A stretch of DNA of 64,000 nt from Riptortus pedestris (GCA_019009955.1 CM032233.1:94924501-94988500), one strand, 5' to 3'. Shown: positions 22,760-35,699, counted from the first letter of the stretch. Notes: generated from the letters alone by a model not told the origin. Made by a program: numbers and translations.

Positions 22760-23323
22760 GTAGCCCACTTATGTCATATTAACCGTTAGCTGTAATATCG
22801 TGAACCATTTCATTCCAAGCTTAAATACCAAATATGGCTTTTATTTAACGATTACTTTGTGAGACACATGCAAATGCTTAGAGTGATGACGTTATATATT
22901 AGGCTTTTCGTTCTTTAGTCAAAAATGTTTATATTATCTATACCATATTTGATATTTAGCCATTTCAGACAAGACCATATTTGTTATTGGCACTAATCGG
23001 ACCTGGAATAGTGGTGGTTAAGAGAGGGGGAATCAGAAAATTCAAAATATCTTCGTTAGCATGAGTCGGATCATAAAACATTATAGAACCAATCTTGTTA
23101 AACTTTCGATATTTTATTATCGTTTACTATGCATTTTTTGGTACTTCAAGTATTAAGAGTTATTCGTACTTTTTTGTTTTCTACCTACTGTACCCCCCCC
23201 TTCTCCTCGTCGGTTTTATACGTATAAATCGAGAATACCTGGAGATATGAGATCATAAGTGCTATACCATCACTTGGAAAATCTGCTTAGTTTGGGAAAT
23301 CACCCCCTGCGTGACGCACTTTT
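22760..23323 (+). mobile_element. Diverged family H copy, dimer-like subfamily
   Basis: After the AAATACCAAATATGG and GATGACGTTATATATTAGG segment, the sequence re-enters a second internal block (CTATACCATATTTGATATTT) and runs to AAAATCTGCTTAGTTTGGG, a damaged stem-loop and GTGACGCACTTTTC. The same block order recurs at 44500-44897 and starts at the right edge of the window. Confidence 0.55.
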
Positions 23324-23329
23324 CTTTTC

Positions 23330-24100
23330 CATTGGGCCATTCTTGCTACAGATATACCCCTGGAGATTAAGTGAAGAAATAATGTTTTGGTGTGAGACTT
23401 ATAGATCATAGGCTTGAGTATGGATTAGGTGGGTGAGTAAGTCCCCTAAGATGTGTAAGAGGAAGAGACTGGGATGGAATGAAGAAGGTGGATGCTGAGG
23501 AAAGGTAGTTTAATTTTCGCCTCCTGGCTCTGTGTATGAGGAGAGGCGTGCATGTATAGGCCGATAAATAATGCATGTTTCCTTTGCCCTTCCTCCGCTC
23601 TTAGATGTGTAATCAGGTTTGAGGCAGTGCTAAATGGACACAGCCCCCCGTCCCCCTGTCAAGCTCTCTACTTTGATTTCTCCCCTTTGATCCACTCCTC
23701 CCTCCTAAAGCCTTCCACGGACTTGCCGGACAAATATTATCCCCCCCCCTCCCAAGTCCCTTCATCAACCCTCTCGCTTCTACTCTCGCCCTTTTCGGAT
23801 CTCCTGTCCAGGACCGAATCGGTAACCCCTCCCGACATCTCCTCAACGGGACTTCTCTGAAAGCATTCTATACCCTCTCCAAAAGATCCCTTTCCGTCTT
23901 TAATTATTCCTAGGTAGAAAGGGATACTGCTCAAAGGGCTTAGGAATATATTATTCGCTGCTAGGTAGCTTCCTGATGACTTGTAGATACACTTACACTC
24001 CGCTAGTGCTACCTCTTTAAATTTGTTTATTCGTGATGAGTTCCTTTTATGTCAACTCTACCGAATAAAAGTCCATCAACCACTTTCCATTATTTTAACA
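23330..24100. other. Low-copy pyrimidine-rich region
   Basis: Positions 23600-23900 are C/T-rich, open in several frames on both strands (a 102-codon plus frame at 23552-23860), but the translation is low-complexity Pro/Ser/Leu with no domain. It could be UTR, promoter-proximal or intronic sequence. Confidence 0.35.
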
Positions 24101-24104
24101 ATTT

Positions 24105-24193
24105 TCCCTTACAGGAAATCAACTATTCAGATTGAGGTAATTTTCGAAAAATGTCTTCAAGAGTCAGTTGATCCTACCTAGGAGGTCTGTTCA

Positions 24194-24286
<93 letters not shown>

Positions 24287-25080
24287 TAGGGGGCACTGGT
24301 GGCCAAGCGGGTTTAGGAGTGAGTGAGTACACTCCCATTACCCTCAGTAAAATGATAGTAAAAATCGGTGCTTGTTCGATCCCAGGGCTATCTGAGCCCC
24401 ATATTTGGATTACTAACAATTATGACTCGCATAGACCCCCTTCCACTGGTAAGCGACAGAGTAACTGGCCCCAGACCCAGGCACAATGGGCCTCGTCAGT
24501 CTACTGGAGAGATACCCTGTTGCATTGCATGTCCTCCTTGGTTAACGGGGGTTGTATGTTGAGTCCATCTCTCACTATATTAAACTATGATTTATGAATC
24601 CCTTGAGTTTCGCTCGGGGGCAGCTAAAGATCGCAAAGGTATATGATGCCAACCGGAATATCGGTCGCAATTCTTGCCTTATCGTAACCAAATCGATATA
24701 TTAGCGTTTCATGCAAAACTAAAAACCAATGGTTAAAATCTGACAAGGGCCAGATTAGGCCTGGGGGGGGGGGTAGAGGGAAGAGGACTTCGAAACATCC
24801 CCGTTATCGTACGTCAAATAGAAAATTGTATAGAATCAATCTTATTGTAAATTTAATTGTCTTCCAATGTTATTGTATACGTATTATATGTATCATGAAT
24901 ATTAACCGAGGAATTTGGATTTTTTTTTGTTTTCAGCGTTCAGTAAACTCCCACTCCAACTCATGTCATATTAACGTTAAGCTGTTATAATCTGACCTCT
25001 TTATTCTAAGCTTCAATATCAAATATTGTTTTCACGAGACATCTATCATTCATGCTATAAGAGATTATTGTTAATATGAC
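24105..25080 (+). mobile_element. Family H copy interrupted by a SINE
   Basis: The 5' block (GGAAATCAACTATTCAGATT to GATCCTACCTAGGAGG) is followed by (TA)n and (GA)n at 24196-24283 and a tRNA-related insertion. It resumes with TCGGTCGCAATTCTTGCC, a G run at about 24762-24774 and the TACGTCAAATAGAAAATTG block. The part from about 24655 onward belongs to the left arm of the large inverted duplication. Confidence 0.7.
24286..24645 (+). mobile_element. tRNA-derived SINE
   Basis: GGGGGCACTGGTGGCCAAGC, with the A-box-like TGGCCAAGCGGGTTTAGG, is followed about 60 nt later by TTGTTCGATCCCAGGG, a B-box-like T arm. The spacing suits a class II (Leu/Ser-type) tRNA, but acceptor pairing is poor, so it is a SINE head, not a tRNA gene. 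The body runs to about 24645. The matching position in the right arm of the inverted duplication lacks it. Confidence 0.6.
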
Positions 25081-25084
25081 TTTA

Positions 25085-25365
25085 GTAGGTGAGGGGCTTT
25101 ACTGATGGTTGATAACTAAAATATGGAACTATCTCGATTAATATTCAATATGGAGAACACATGTATATAACAACATTTATAAAAAATTAAATTTTCAATA
25201 AGATCGTTTTCTCTCGTCTAAACTCCCCCTCCCACATTTACGATTATAGCCATTTACAAACTTAATCTTCATTTTACCAAAAATTCTTCAAATATCGATT
25301 TTGGTAACGATCAGACAAAACTTGTGAACACTAGAGCGTTAACAGATAAATATGTAGATAGATAG

Positions 25366-25414
<49 letters not shown>

Positions 25415-25530
25415 TTTCATATAATTTTGAAGGGCTTCATTTTGGTCATCTCCTAGGCAGGACCGACGGACGTTTGAGGACATTTTTCGTACAACCTCAA
25501 TAGCTAACTTACCCTAAGAGAAATCTGCTA
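25085..25530 (-). mobile_element. Family H copy in left arm
   Basis: Runs from the GTGAGGGGCTTTACTGATGG region through the C-run block and TA tract (25370-25410) to CCTAAGAGAAATCTGCTA. The hairpin end is missing. Its counterpart in the right arm is 30724-31140. Confidence 0.7.
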
Positions 25531-25539
25531 AAATTGTGT

Positions 25540-26390
25540 TCGGCTACGACTCTTGACTACGAATCATCTCCCTGCTATTATTATATGTGAGAAAAAGTGC
25601 ATGAGATGAAAATGAATTAAGCTGGCCTTTTCTATGACTTGCAGCACACTTCCTAAAACCATTCTCCGCTAGACATGCTTCCCTCTTCCCAGCCAGAGAA
25701 AATCCATGCTGGCCACGTCATAACAGCCCCACCACAGCTTGAATATCTCATTTACTTCCAATCTAATTCTATTCTGGTCGCATTAAATTAATTGACGTAT
25801 TTCACTCAGGCATTATGTAACACTCTAGCAGTAAATTTAACATCTTTTCACATCTTGATCTTTTTTTAAAGGCAAAGTCTAAGTTTGAAACCTATTTTTG
25901 AAAATACCAATCGCCCATCAAACCTGAGTATAAATTACATTACGTAGTTTAGTAAATTATTTCTTATAGCGCATCTTAACGTTAGATCTACTAGTCGACT
26001 ATCTGGTTTTTTATAGTGGTCCTATCAACTATTCTTCAAGTTTTCCCAGCCCAGTTCTTGGTATAATGGCATCCATTTGCTGGCTCAACCATTGGCTAAT
26101 GAGTTAAAATTAATAAACATTCGCAATTTCTTACGTTAGATTTTTCAGAGAGGAATAGTGTTTCCATTCAAAGATATTCTTAACACATTTCAATAAGAAG
26201 CAAAGGGATTTTAATTTCTTGCTTAATTCTTCAATATGATTGAACTAGTCATGGTGTTTATCCCCAGTCAATCCTATTGTATTTGTTTTTCCCGGGTTTC
26301 TTCAGGAAAAGGAGCTATTGAGGTTGATCAGATGACAAAATAACACACACATTTCTTCAAAGCTATGCGGATCATAGTAAATTAGGGCCC
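25540..26390. repeat. Low-copy segment present three times, plus a diverged fourth copy
   Basis: The part at about 25540-26030 recurs in reverse orientation at 27805-28294 and 30245-30723. A 150-bp core (AAATCCATGCTGGCCACGTC at 25700 and neighbours) has a more diverged relative at 33885-34030. No coding signal is recognised. Confidence 0.7.
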
Positions 26391-26392
26391 AA

Positions 26393-26530
26393 GTCCGTCA
26401 CGCAGGTGCTGCGTTAACTAAGTAGATATCCCACGTGTGCCAGGTATTTGCATTTATCTCAAAACGTAAAAGTTCAATGAGAACAATATTTGGTATTTAG
26501 GCTTCAAATAATGTGCTTCATAATATAACG
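26393..26530 (-). mobile_element. Family H hairpin-end fragment in left arm
   Basis: AAGTCCGTCACGCAGGTGCT followed by GCGTTAACTAAGTAGATATC and the TTTGCATTTATCTCAAAACG region, truncated after about 138 bp. The counterpart is at 29728-29865 on the other strand. Confidence 0.75.
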
Positions 26531-26534
26531 CCTT

Positions 26535-27370
26535 GACTGAGTAGGGCAGTTAGGAAACAAATGTCTCGTCTAAATAAAAACTGTATGTATACTAGTTCCA
26601 TTGCTGCTCGTGATCTAAACGTATAAAAGGAAACCACTTAGGATTTGCATAATGAGTAATAATATTTTTAACACAATTACATAGATAAAAAATGGCATGG
26701 AAGTAAAACAATGTTAAGATCCATTTTACAGATCATAATTTACATTTTTATTTGATTTTTTAAATAAGGATTTTTCCTTTCGGAAGTCAGGTTGCAATCA
26801 GAGACTGTTTCCCGATATCACACGCATTATCTCCTACTAACAGGAAGAATAAAACATAAGCACGAATTCCCTTTGAAGTTAATCCTTTCACCTCCCAATT
26901 CTATAGCTAATTCACAAATAATGGAGGTTAAATGAGCATATAAGCCTACAGTTCCTCTTTCATGTCTGCAGTTAATCAGCCCAAAAGTCAAACTCTGTTA
27001 GCTCCTGTGTATTATTATACTCAGTTTCGAGGGTATTCAATAATTCCTTAAGACGTTATTTCTTTAATCTTTGAGTGAAACAAAAGAAATTATTTTCTTA
27101 AGGCGAAATACACTTCCTGTACAATATAGCTTCTAACATACACGCACATTCTGACATGATTTGTGTGTTTTTGTGTCAAGCAGATATTCATGATCTTGGA
27201 CCGTCTAAACGAAGAAACTGCAAGGGCCGAGGTAATAGCTACATACAGAAATTAACTGCCAGACTATGGCTATATATATAATTGAATTGTGTAGCATCAT
27301 CAGTGAAATCATCGAGATGCGTGGGAACGAGAGAATCAAATTGGAGACGATAGGAAAGGTTGAATTCTGA
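26535..27370. other. Low-copy sequence in left arm
   Basis: Unique apart from its inverted partner at about 28910-29725. The open frames shared by both arms (71 codons) start in the family H end and are not considered genes. Confidence 0.5.
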
Positions 27371-27375
27371 TATAA

Positions 27376-27780
27376 AAAGTCAGTCACGCAGGTGGTGCGT
27401 AAAGTAAGCAGGTTTCCCAAGCTCTGGATTGTGATCCGTTGGTGATCTCATTTCACCATCTATTACCTACCTAGTCCTCCCGCAGCAAGAAGCCCATGTA
27501 AACAGATAAAAACGTTAGTTGAACTTATACTTAAAGTAAAAATAGGATTGGTAGAAATGGGGGTTTACAAAACTCTAAAAAAATACAAATAACTAAAGAA
27601 AACATGTAAAAAATCATAGCTGGAGAAAATAAAAATTCTAACAATATTGGTTATGTAGAAGTTTTCGAACAGACTCATAGTAACCAACATATTTTGAATT
27701 TTTAATTACTCCCCATTCTACCCCTCCATACCACCCTCACCCCCTCTGGTCTGATTCAGCTATTAACCAACTTGATCTTC
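27376..27780 (-). mobile_element. Family H variant copy in left arm
   Basis: Starts AGTCAGTCACGCAGGTGGTG, with the stem-loop weakened, contains the variant GGGGGTTTACAAAACTC block and a C-rich block near 27720-27746, and stops at the (TA)n at 27782. Related to the copies at 52620 and 56095. Confidence 0.65.
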
Positions 27781-27804
27781 TATATATATATATATATATA
27801 TAAA

Positions 27805-28905
<1,101 letters not shown>

Positions 28906-29727
28906 ATATCAGAATTCAACCTTTCCTATCGTCTCCAATTTGATTCTCTCGTTCCCACGCATCTCGATGATTTCACTGATGATGCTACACAATTCAATTA
29001 TATATATAGCCATAGTCTGGCAGTTAATTTCTGTATGTAGCTATTACCTCGGCCCTTGCAGTTTCTTCATTTAGACGGTCCAAGATCATGAATATCATGT
29101 GAGAATGTGCGTGTGTGTTAGAAGCTATATTGTACTGGAAGTGTATTTCGCCTTAAGAAAATAATTTCTTTTATTTCTCTCAAAGATTAAAGGAATAACG
29201 TCTTAAGGAATTATTGAATACCCTCGAAACTGAGTATAATAATACACAGGAGCTAACAGAGTTTGACTTTTTGGCTGATATACTGCAGACATGAAAGAGG
29301 AACTGTAGGCTTATATGCTCATTTAACCTCCATTATTTGTGAATTAGCTATAGAATTGGGAGGTAAAAGGATTAACTTCAAAGGGAATTCGTGCTTATGT
29401 TTTATTCTTCCTGTTAGTAGGAGCTAATGCGTGTGGTATCGGAAAACAGTCTCCGAGTGCAACCTGACTTCCGAAAGGAAAAATCCTTATTTAAAAGATC
29501 AAATAAAAATGTAAATTATGATCTGTAAAATGGATCTTAACATTGTTTTACTTCCATGCCATTTTTTATCAATGTATTTGTGTTAAAAATATTATTACTC
29601 ATTATGCAAATCCTAAGTGGTTTCCTTTTATACGTTTAGATCACGAGCAGCAATGGAACTAGTATACGTACAGTTTTTATTTAGACGAGACATTTGTTTC
29701 CTAACTGCCCTACTCAGTCAAGGCGTT

Positions 29728-29865
29728 ATATTATGAAGCACATTATTTGAAGCCTAAATACCAAATATTGATCTCATTGAACTTTTACGTTTTGAGATAA
29801 ATGCAAATACCTGGCACACGTGGGATATCTACTTAGTTAACGCAGCCCCTGCGTGACGGACTTGG
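29728..29865 (+). mobile_element. Family H hairpin-end fragment in right arm
   Basis: Inverse partner of 26393-26530. Ends GTTAACGCAGCCCCTGCGTG, keeping a perfect stem where the left-arm copy has one change in the loop region. Confidence 0.75.
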
Positions 29866-30723
29866 GCCCTAATTTACTATGATCCGCATAGCTTTGAAGA
29901 AATGTCTGTGTTATTTTGTAGTCTGATCAACCTCAGTAGCTCCTTTTCCTGAAGAAACCCCGGAAAAACAAATCCAATAGGATTGACTGTGGATAAACGC
30001 CATGACTAGTTCAATCATATTGAAGAATTAAGCAAGAAACTAAAATCCCTTTGCTTCTTATTGAAATGTGTTAAGAACATCTTTCAATGGAAACACTATT
30101 CCTCTCTGAAAAATCTAACGTACGAAATTGCGAATGTTTATTCATTTTAACTCATTAGCCAAATGTTGAGCCAGCAAATGGATGCCATTATACCAAGAAC
30201 TGGGCTGGGACAACTGAAGAATAGTTGATAGGACCACTATATAAAACCAGATAGTCGTCTAGTAGATCTAACGTTAAGATGCGCTATAAGAAATAATTTA
30301 CTTAAATATATAATGTAATTTATACTCAGGTTTGATGGGTGATTGGTATTTTCAAAAATAGATTTCAAACTTAGACTTTGCCTTTAAAAAAAGATCAAGA
30401 TGTGAAAAGATGTTAAATTTACTGCTAGAGTGTTACATAATGCCTGAGTGAAATATGTCAATTAATTTAATGCGACCAGAATAGAATTAGATTGGAAGTA
30501 AATGAGATATTCAAGCTGTGGTGGGGCTGTTATGACGTGGCCAGCATGGATTTTCTCTGGCTGGGAAGAGGGAAGCAGGTCTAGCGGAGAATGGTTTTAG
30601 GAAGTGTGCTGCAAGTCATAGAAAAGGCCAGCTTAATTCATTTTCATCTCATGCGCTTTTTCTCAGATATAATAACAGCAGAGAGATGATTCGTAGTCAA
30701 GAGTCGTAGCCGAACACAATATT

Positions 30724-30795
30724 AGCAGATTTCACTTAGGGGAAGTTAGCTATGGAGGTTGTACGAAAAATATCCTCAAATCATATGAATATATA

Positions 30796-30846
<51 letters not shown>

Positions 30847-30847
30847 T

Positions 30848-30881
<34 letters not shown>

Positions 30882-31140
30882 AGATCTATCTATCTACATA
30901 ATTTTTAATTCTATAGTGGTCGCAAGTTTTGTCCGATCGTTACCAAACTCGATATTTAAACGTTTTTTGGAGAAATGAAGATCAAGTTCGTATTGGCTAA
31001 AATCGTAAATGTGGGAGGAGGAGTTTAGAGGAGAAAACAATCTTATTGAAAATTTAATGTTTTATAAATGTTATATACATGTGTTCTTCATATTGAATAT
31101 TAATCGCGATAGTTCCATATTTTAGTTATCAACCATCAGT
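30724..31140 (+). mobile_element. Family H copy in right arm
   Basis: Begins TAGCAGATTTCACTTAGGGG, with compound TA/CA tract at 30800-30880 and a shortened G-run block (31012-31033). Inverse partner of 25085-25530. Confidence 0.7.
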
Positions 31141-31154
31141 AAAGCCATATTAAC

Positions 31155-31573
31155 AATAATCTCTTAAAGCATGAATGATAGATGTCTCGTGAAAACAATA
31201 TTTGATATTGAAGCTTAGAATAAAGAGGTCAGATTATAACAGCTTAACGTTAATATGACATGAGTTGGAGTGGGAGTTTACTGAACGCTGAAAACTAAAA
31301 AAAATACAAATTCCTCGGTTAATATTCATGATACATATAATACTTATACAATAACATTGGAAGACAATTAAATTTACAATAAGAATGATTCTATATAATT
31401 TTCTATTTGACGTACGATAACGGGAATATTTCCTCTCCCCCTCTATCCCCACATCACATATTCATGTCAGATTTTAGCCGTTAACATACTTGGTTTTTAG
31501 TTTTGCATGAAACGAGTATATATCGAGTTTGGTTACGATAAGACAAAAATTGCGAGAGCAGAAGCGGTAACAG

Positions 31574-31617
<44 letters not shown>

Positions 31618-31757
31618 TCTCACAAAATATATATTATTCTGAACTGACCTCATTTTCATCCTCTCCTAGGTAGGGTCAAACGACATTGGAGGAAATGTTT
31701 CGAAAATCGCGTCATGAGCACAACCCCAATAGCTGTTTTCCCTAAAGGGAAATCTGC
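31155..31757 (-). mobile_element. Family H copy spanning the right-arm boundary
   Basis: Contains GTTTACTGAACGCTGAAAAC, the CTATTTGACGTACGATAACG block and the TA tract at about 31579-31613. It ends CCCTAAAGGGAAATCTGCTA. It is the SINE-free relative of the copy at 24105-25080. Confidence 0.75.
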
Positions 31758-31764
31758 TAAAAAT

Positions 31765-32030
31765 ATATGGTTTAGATTTAGTAAGAGGAACCTAATTTAA
31801 GCTGTGTTTAACTGAAACAACTATCTTCTATTCAAGCCAACATGAAGTTAGCTTTGTAGGAGAGGCCGGAAGAGAGAGAAAATTAATTGGAATACGTAAA
31901 GCAAATTGTTCCGCACTCATTTAGAATACAATGCGACTGGATTAAGAGTCTCTACCGAACCAAATCTTTTTCTCAAAAATCTGTTGTGGACACATTAGGA
32001 CTTAGTTTTCAACTAAACAATACAATGAAC
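31765..32030. other. Low-copy sequence, nothing recognised
   Basis: Purine-rich around 31850-31890. No open frame of note. Confidence 0.35.
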
Positions 32031-32034
32031 AATA

Positions 32035-32615
32035 GCCCGTCACCAAGGGGCTGCGTTAACTAAACAGATTTACAACGAGCATCAAGTATTTGCATTTACT
32101 TCAAAATGTAATAGTTTAATGAGAATAATATTTAGTATTTATACTTCAAATAAAGTGCTTCATGATATAACAGGTTTTCGTTAATATGAAATGAGTAGGA
32201 GTGGTGGTTTACTAATGGCCAAAAAATTAAATATGGAAATATCCGTTAATAATCAATTCAGATTTAACGAACTTCATAATATAATAGTTATTGTTAATAT
32301 GGCATGAGAAAGAATGGGGGTTTACCGTAGGTCAAAAACTAGAAAAACGGAAATATCTCTGTTAATAATCAAGATATTGAAAAACGTACATAGCAACATT
32401 TATGGAACATAAAATGTTCAATATGATTTGTTCTATACTCTTTTTCGATCCGACTTATAACAACGGAGGAATTTTGATTTTTCAAAATTTTGTCTCTCTG
32501 AACCCCCCTTCCAACTTGTCCGATTTTAGCCGTTAACGAGCTTGATGAACCGCTTATATATTGAGTGTGGTAACGCTAAAAGAATAATTGCGACCGCTAG
32601 ATCAGTAACAGAGTA
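32035..32615 (-). mobile_element. Family H copy with internal partial duplication
   Basis: Starts GCCCGTCACCAAGGGGCTGC. The AATATGAAATGAGTAGGAGT region (near 32183) is repeated as AATATGGCATGAGAAAGAAT near 32296, followed by the C-run block and GCGACCGCTAGATCAGTAAC. The TA tract and 5' end are missing. Confidence 0.65.
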
Positions 32616-32619
32616 AGAG

Positions 32620-32835
32620 TAATTCGACCAAATGCTGCTAGGTGGAACTCCCGGAGAATGGTACCAACAGCGAGGAAGTAAAAGGTGTCTTCAGGTTCCT
32701 CGAGGTTGCACAGTCACCAGTTGGCGGTGCCATGTCTAACCAAGGTTTCTTGCTCAAGTCGAGAGTTTTTGTCATGGTTCTGGCTATTGCTCTCATATAG
32801 TGGAGATTATATTAAATAATTCAGTGTGAAATGAG
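32620..32835 (-). pseudogene. Possible LINE ORF2 C-terminal remnant
   Basis: On the minus strand one frame reads RHGTANW, a stop, then CNLEEPEDTFYFLAVGTILR. This resembles the Cys-containing region near the end of LINE ORF2 proteins, where a GH..L..C.C pattern precedes a TxEHFL-like segment. Only part of the pattern is present and a stop interrupts it, so the call is weak. The rest, to about 33080, is AT-rich and unassigned. Confidence 0.25.
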
Positions 32836-33089
32836 AGTTCTTCGTATAAATCATGGAATTGTACAACGGCAAGGTTTTGTTTAAATTTATCATTTTTTTC
32901 TACTGTAATTACACCAGTAATTTCTTTACAATATTGTTATTCTCACTGATAGGGGTTTTGAAAAATTCATCTTTGGGAAGGATTACTGTTTTACAAATTT
33001 CAGCTACGTTCTCGTTTCAGAATATTTCTCTCTTTATAACTTTTAATACCAGTTTCTCTGTTAGCCTGTCATCATGAGTCGAAAAATTC

Positions 33090-33260
33090 TATATTCCCAA
33101 CCTTGTTACAAATTTAATTTCTACATATAATGTTTTATACATTTTAGCAGATTTCCCTTAAGGAAAATCAACTATTGAGGTCGTATTCAGGACGCGATTT
33201 TCGAAAAATGTCTTCAAATGTCCATCGATCCTACGTAGGAGATGACGAAAACAAGGTCCG

Positions 33261-33310
<50 letters not shown>

Positions 33311-33745
33311 TTATCATTACCAAACTCGATATTTAAACGTTTTATGTAAAAAGACAGATGAAATTAGACCAGGGGGAGGGGGGTTTAGAGGGGGATTTTT
33401 GAAAAATTGAAATATCTCCGTTACTATACGTCGGATCGAAAATTTGTACAGAACCAATCTTATTGCAAATTAAATTTTCTATAAATATTGTTATATACAT
33501 TTATTCTCTATCTTGAATATTAACTGAGATATATCTATGGTCGCTTCTATTCGTTCCCGCCGAAAGCTAGTTTAGTCGTTTCCGTAACTGATCGGCACTC
33601 CTATGGAGATTTCTCTATTGAATAACATTAAGTGGCAAATCTTCTTAGTTTACGTACCGTTAGTTTCTGACGGACGTTTCTTTATTTATCTCGATTATTA
33701 ACCAATGTATTCGCACTTTTAGCAGATTTCCCTTAAGAGATAAGT
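33090..33745 (+). mobile_element. Nested family H copies
   Basis: A copy at 33145-33690 (TTTTAGCAGATTTCCCTTAA, TA tract 33270-33307, G-run 33371-33381, GACGGACGTTTCT end with a damaged stem) interrupts an older copy. The older copy reads GTCGAAAAATTCTATATTCC to TTTTATACAT before the insertion and TTTATCTCGATTATTAACCA after it. Another 5' end (AGCAGATTTCCCTTAAGAG) follows at 33721-33740. Confidence 0.7.
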
Positions 33746-33749
33746 ACCT

Positions 33750-34500
33750 TTAATGTTCGTAAGTAGTAAATATATTAAATTAGTTGATGTCCTGGAGAAT
33801 GTTTATTAGAAGGTAAAGGTTCCTTAGTGGGTCCAGTGATTCATGTTTATTAATCTAATGTGAGGAGAGTAGGGTCGTGTTTTTATTGATTAGAAGTAAA
33901 TGAGATTTTCGACATGGGCTGCGGCTTTTATGACGTGGTCAGCATGGGATATTTGTTAGGTGGGAAGAGGGAGGAGACTATAAGGAGCGGAGAATGGTGT
34001 TAGGGTGTGTGTTGGGAATTAAGCCTGATAATGATTCAGCTGGTTCGGGGATCGGCTCCTGGGCTCTGCCTTGTTTAATGTGATTTGTCTTTTGGCCTGT
34101 AGTTGTGGCTGTTGTGGGCCAAATGGGATTGCGGCCTGCTGGCCCTTCCTTTTCCATTACTGGCGTTGGACCTGGTGGCCACCACCCGCGGCACACCTAC
34201 CTATTTCAATTAGACCACTCCAACCCCCCACCCCCCACCTCCACTCTCATCCTCACCACCCAACTGTCTCCGCTCCCATCTTACATCCTCGACAATTGGA
34301 TATCTTCTACTCTCTCCAATATACTAAAGGAAATTAACAGACTCCAAAACGAAAACTCTTTGTGGTCAGTGTGTCCATTGCCCTGTAATAATCTCCAAGG
34401 TTTCTATTTTAAGACCATATTTAATGCAAAACTCCGTCACTCGGGGGTTCATGCTAAATCACATGCTAATATTAAGTGAACAAAATAAAAACGTAAAGAG
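33750..34500. other. Low-copy, GC-richer region with a diverged duplicate
   Basis: Positions 33885-34030 align with the cores at 28055-28205 and 30463-30613 (shared AAGTAAATGAGAT, TATGACGTGG, CAGCATGG, GGAGAATGGT). Positions 34030-34340 are GC-rich and open in several frames (up to 124 codons at 34105-34479), with Pro/Gly/His-rich low-complexity translation. No domain is recognised. Confidence 0.4.
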
Positions 34501-34504
34501 ATAT

Positions 34505-34800
34505 TAGTCAATCTTAATAACCTCCCAATAGAAAGCGTCTGAATTGTAAACAAACAAGTCAGCCAACCTCTTAGAGCTGGAGAGATAGATAAAAATATTG
34601 GTCACCGGAATGAAAAACAATTACGGAAATATTTCTGAATATAACATATTAATTTTATTGAAAACTATTCACTATATCTAATACTGAAATTTATAATGAA
34701 TCAGAAAATTAAAGTAATCCAAACACTAAAGACGGGGGCTATCAACATCATTTGCATCTATTTCGTATAATAAAGGTATCTCTCCGTTAAAGCAGATATG
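34505..34800 (-). mobile_element. Family H 3'-region fragment
   Basis: GAAAGCGTCTGAATTGTAAA, GAAAACTATTCACTATATCT and CATTTGCATCTATTTCGTAT match the long 3' variant region in reverse. Both ends are missing. Confidence 0.55.
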
Positions 34801-34931
34801 CCCTAAATAAAAAATGGTTTTACAACCAATAATAGTGGGTATTTTATTTATTGATCTACAAGGCTTGGTTTTCGATGTGATGATTTTGTTTATTATTATT
34901 TACGTCCACTCTATGCTACTAGGGCCGAGTT

Positions 34932-35101
34932 ATCTACAGGTTACCACCCTTTTCTAGCCAGGGTGGGCCCAAGGAGTTTATTTAATGAGTCTGTCACTAA
35001 ATAAATTTCTACTGCCCAGGGCGGGAATCGAACCCGCCACTCTAGGTCTGCCATGCGAAATTGGGACCAACGCCCTAACTCGCACGGCCAACCTGAGCCC
35101 C
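34932..35101 (-). mobile_element. tRNA-derived SINE, about 170 bp
   Basis: On the minus strand the head reads GGGGCTCAGGTTGGCCGTGC, with an A-box-like TGGCCGTGCGAGTTAGGG and B-box GGTTCGATTCCCGCC. The tail has a non-tRNA segment with AATTTATTTAGTGACAGACT and a CACCCTGGCTAGAAAAGGGT stem-loop. The same unit recurs at 63686-63857 with substitutions. RNA polymerase III promoter boxes are well preserved. Confidence 0.75.
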
Positions 35102-35249
35102 GATGTGACGAAATGAATAAGGTTTCTAATATTCAGGGTCTTCAACTCATATTTGATCTTTACCACACTCGAAATGTATCCACTTCATGTATAACAGCCA
35201 TGGGCAACCTTTGACATGTTGCGGGCCAAACTTTAGTGTGCTAATACGT

Positions 35250-35692
35250 ATTGCGATCGTTATTTTTGTTTTGATCGTTACCGAACTTAATATTTAAACG
35301 TTTTATAGAAAAATAAAAATCAAGTTCGTTAATGGGTGAAATCTGACAGGAGAAGGGGGTTTAAAGGGGGAATTTCGAAAATTCTTAATATCTCCGTTAT
35401 TATGCGTCGGATCGAAATATTATATTGAACCAATATTATTGCCAATATGCTCCTTCTATAGATGTTGTTATGTACGTTTTTTTCAATATCGTTACTATTA
35501 ACCGAGATATTTGCATTTTTTAGTTTTCGGCCTTCAGCAAACGATCACTCCTACTCGTGTCATATTAACAATAAGCTGTTGTATTAAGAAGCATTTCATT
35601 TGAAGTCTAAATACCAAATATTATTCTCCTGAACATTTACATCTTTCATGTAGGAAATCTGCTTAGTTTACGCAGCTCCTACTTGACGGACT
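35250..35692 (+). mobile_element. Family H copy, 5' truncated
   Basis: Enters at TTGTTTTGATCGTTACCGAA, with a G-run at about 35356-35371, GCGTCGGATCGAAATATTAT and CGATCACTCCTACTCGTGTC. It closes AGGAAATCTGCTTAGTTTAC, GCAGCTCCTACTTGACGGAC. Confidence 0.7.
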
Positions 35693-35699
35693 TTTTTCA

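Larger units (their letters stand above)
24655..27780 (+). repeat. Left arm of large inverted duplication
   Basis: This arm is the reverse complement of 28500-31570 in the same order throughout. Examples are TTCATGATCTTGGACCGTCT at 27188 against AGACGGTCCAAGATCATGAA near 29074, and TTAACGTTAGATCTACTAG near 25978 against its complement near 30258. Identity looks very high over long stretches by eye, with small indels such as about 25 bp near 27165. Three family H pieces and low-copy sequence are carried in the arm. Confidence 0.9.

Noticed and set aside
24286..24400. Functional tRNA gene at the A/B-box pair (likewise 35015-35101)
   Set aside because: Acceptor and other stems do not pair properly and a non-tRNA body follows, so a SINE head is the better explanation.
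34105..34479. 124-codon plus-strand frame as a gene
   Set aside because: Low-complexity Pro/His/Thr-rich translation, open on other frames and strands too, no domain and no clear splice or start context.
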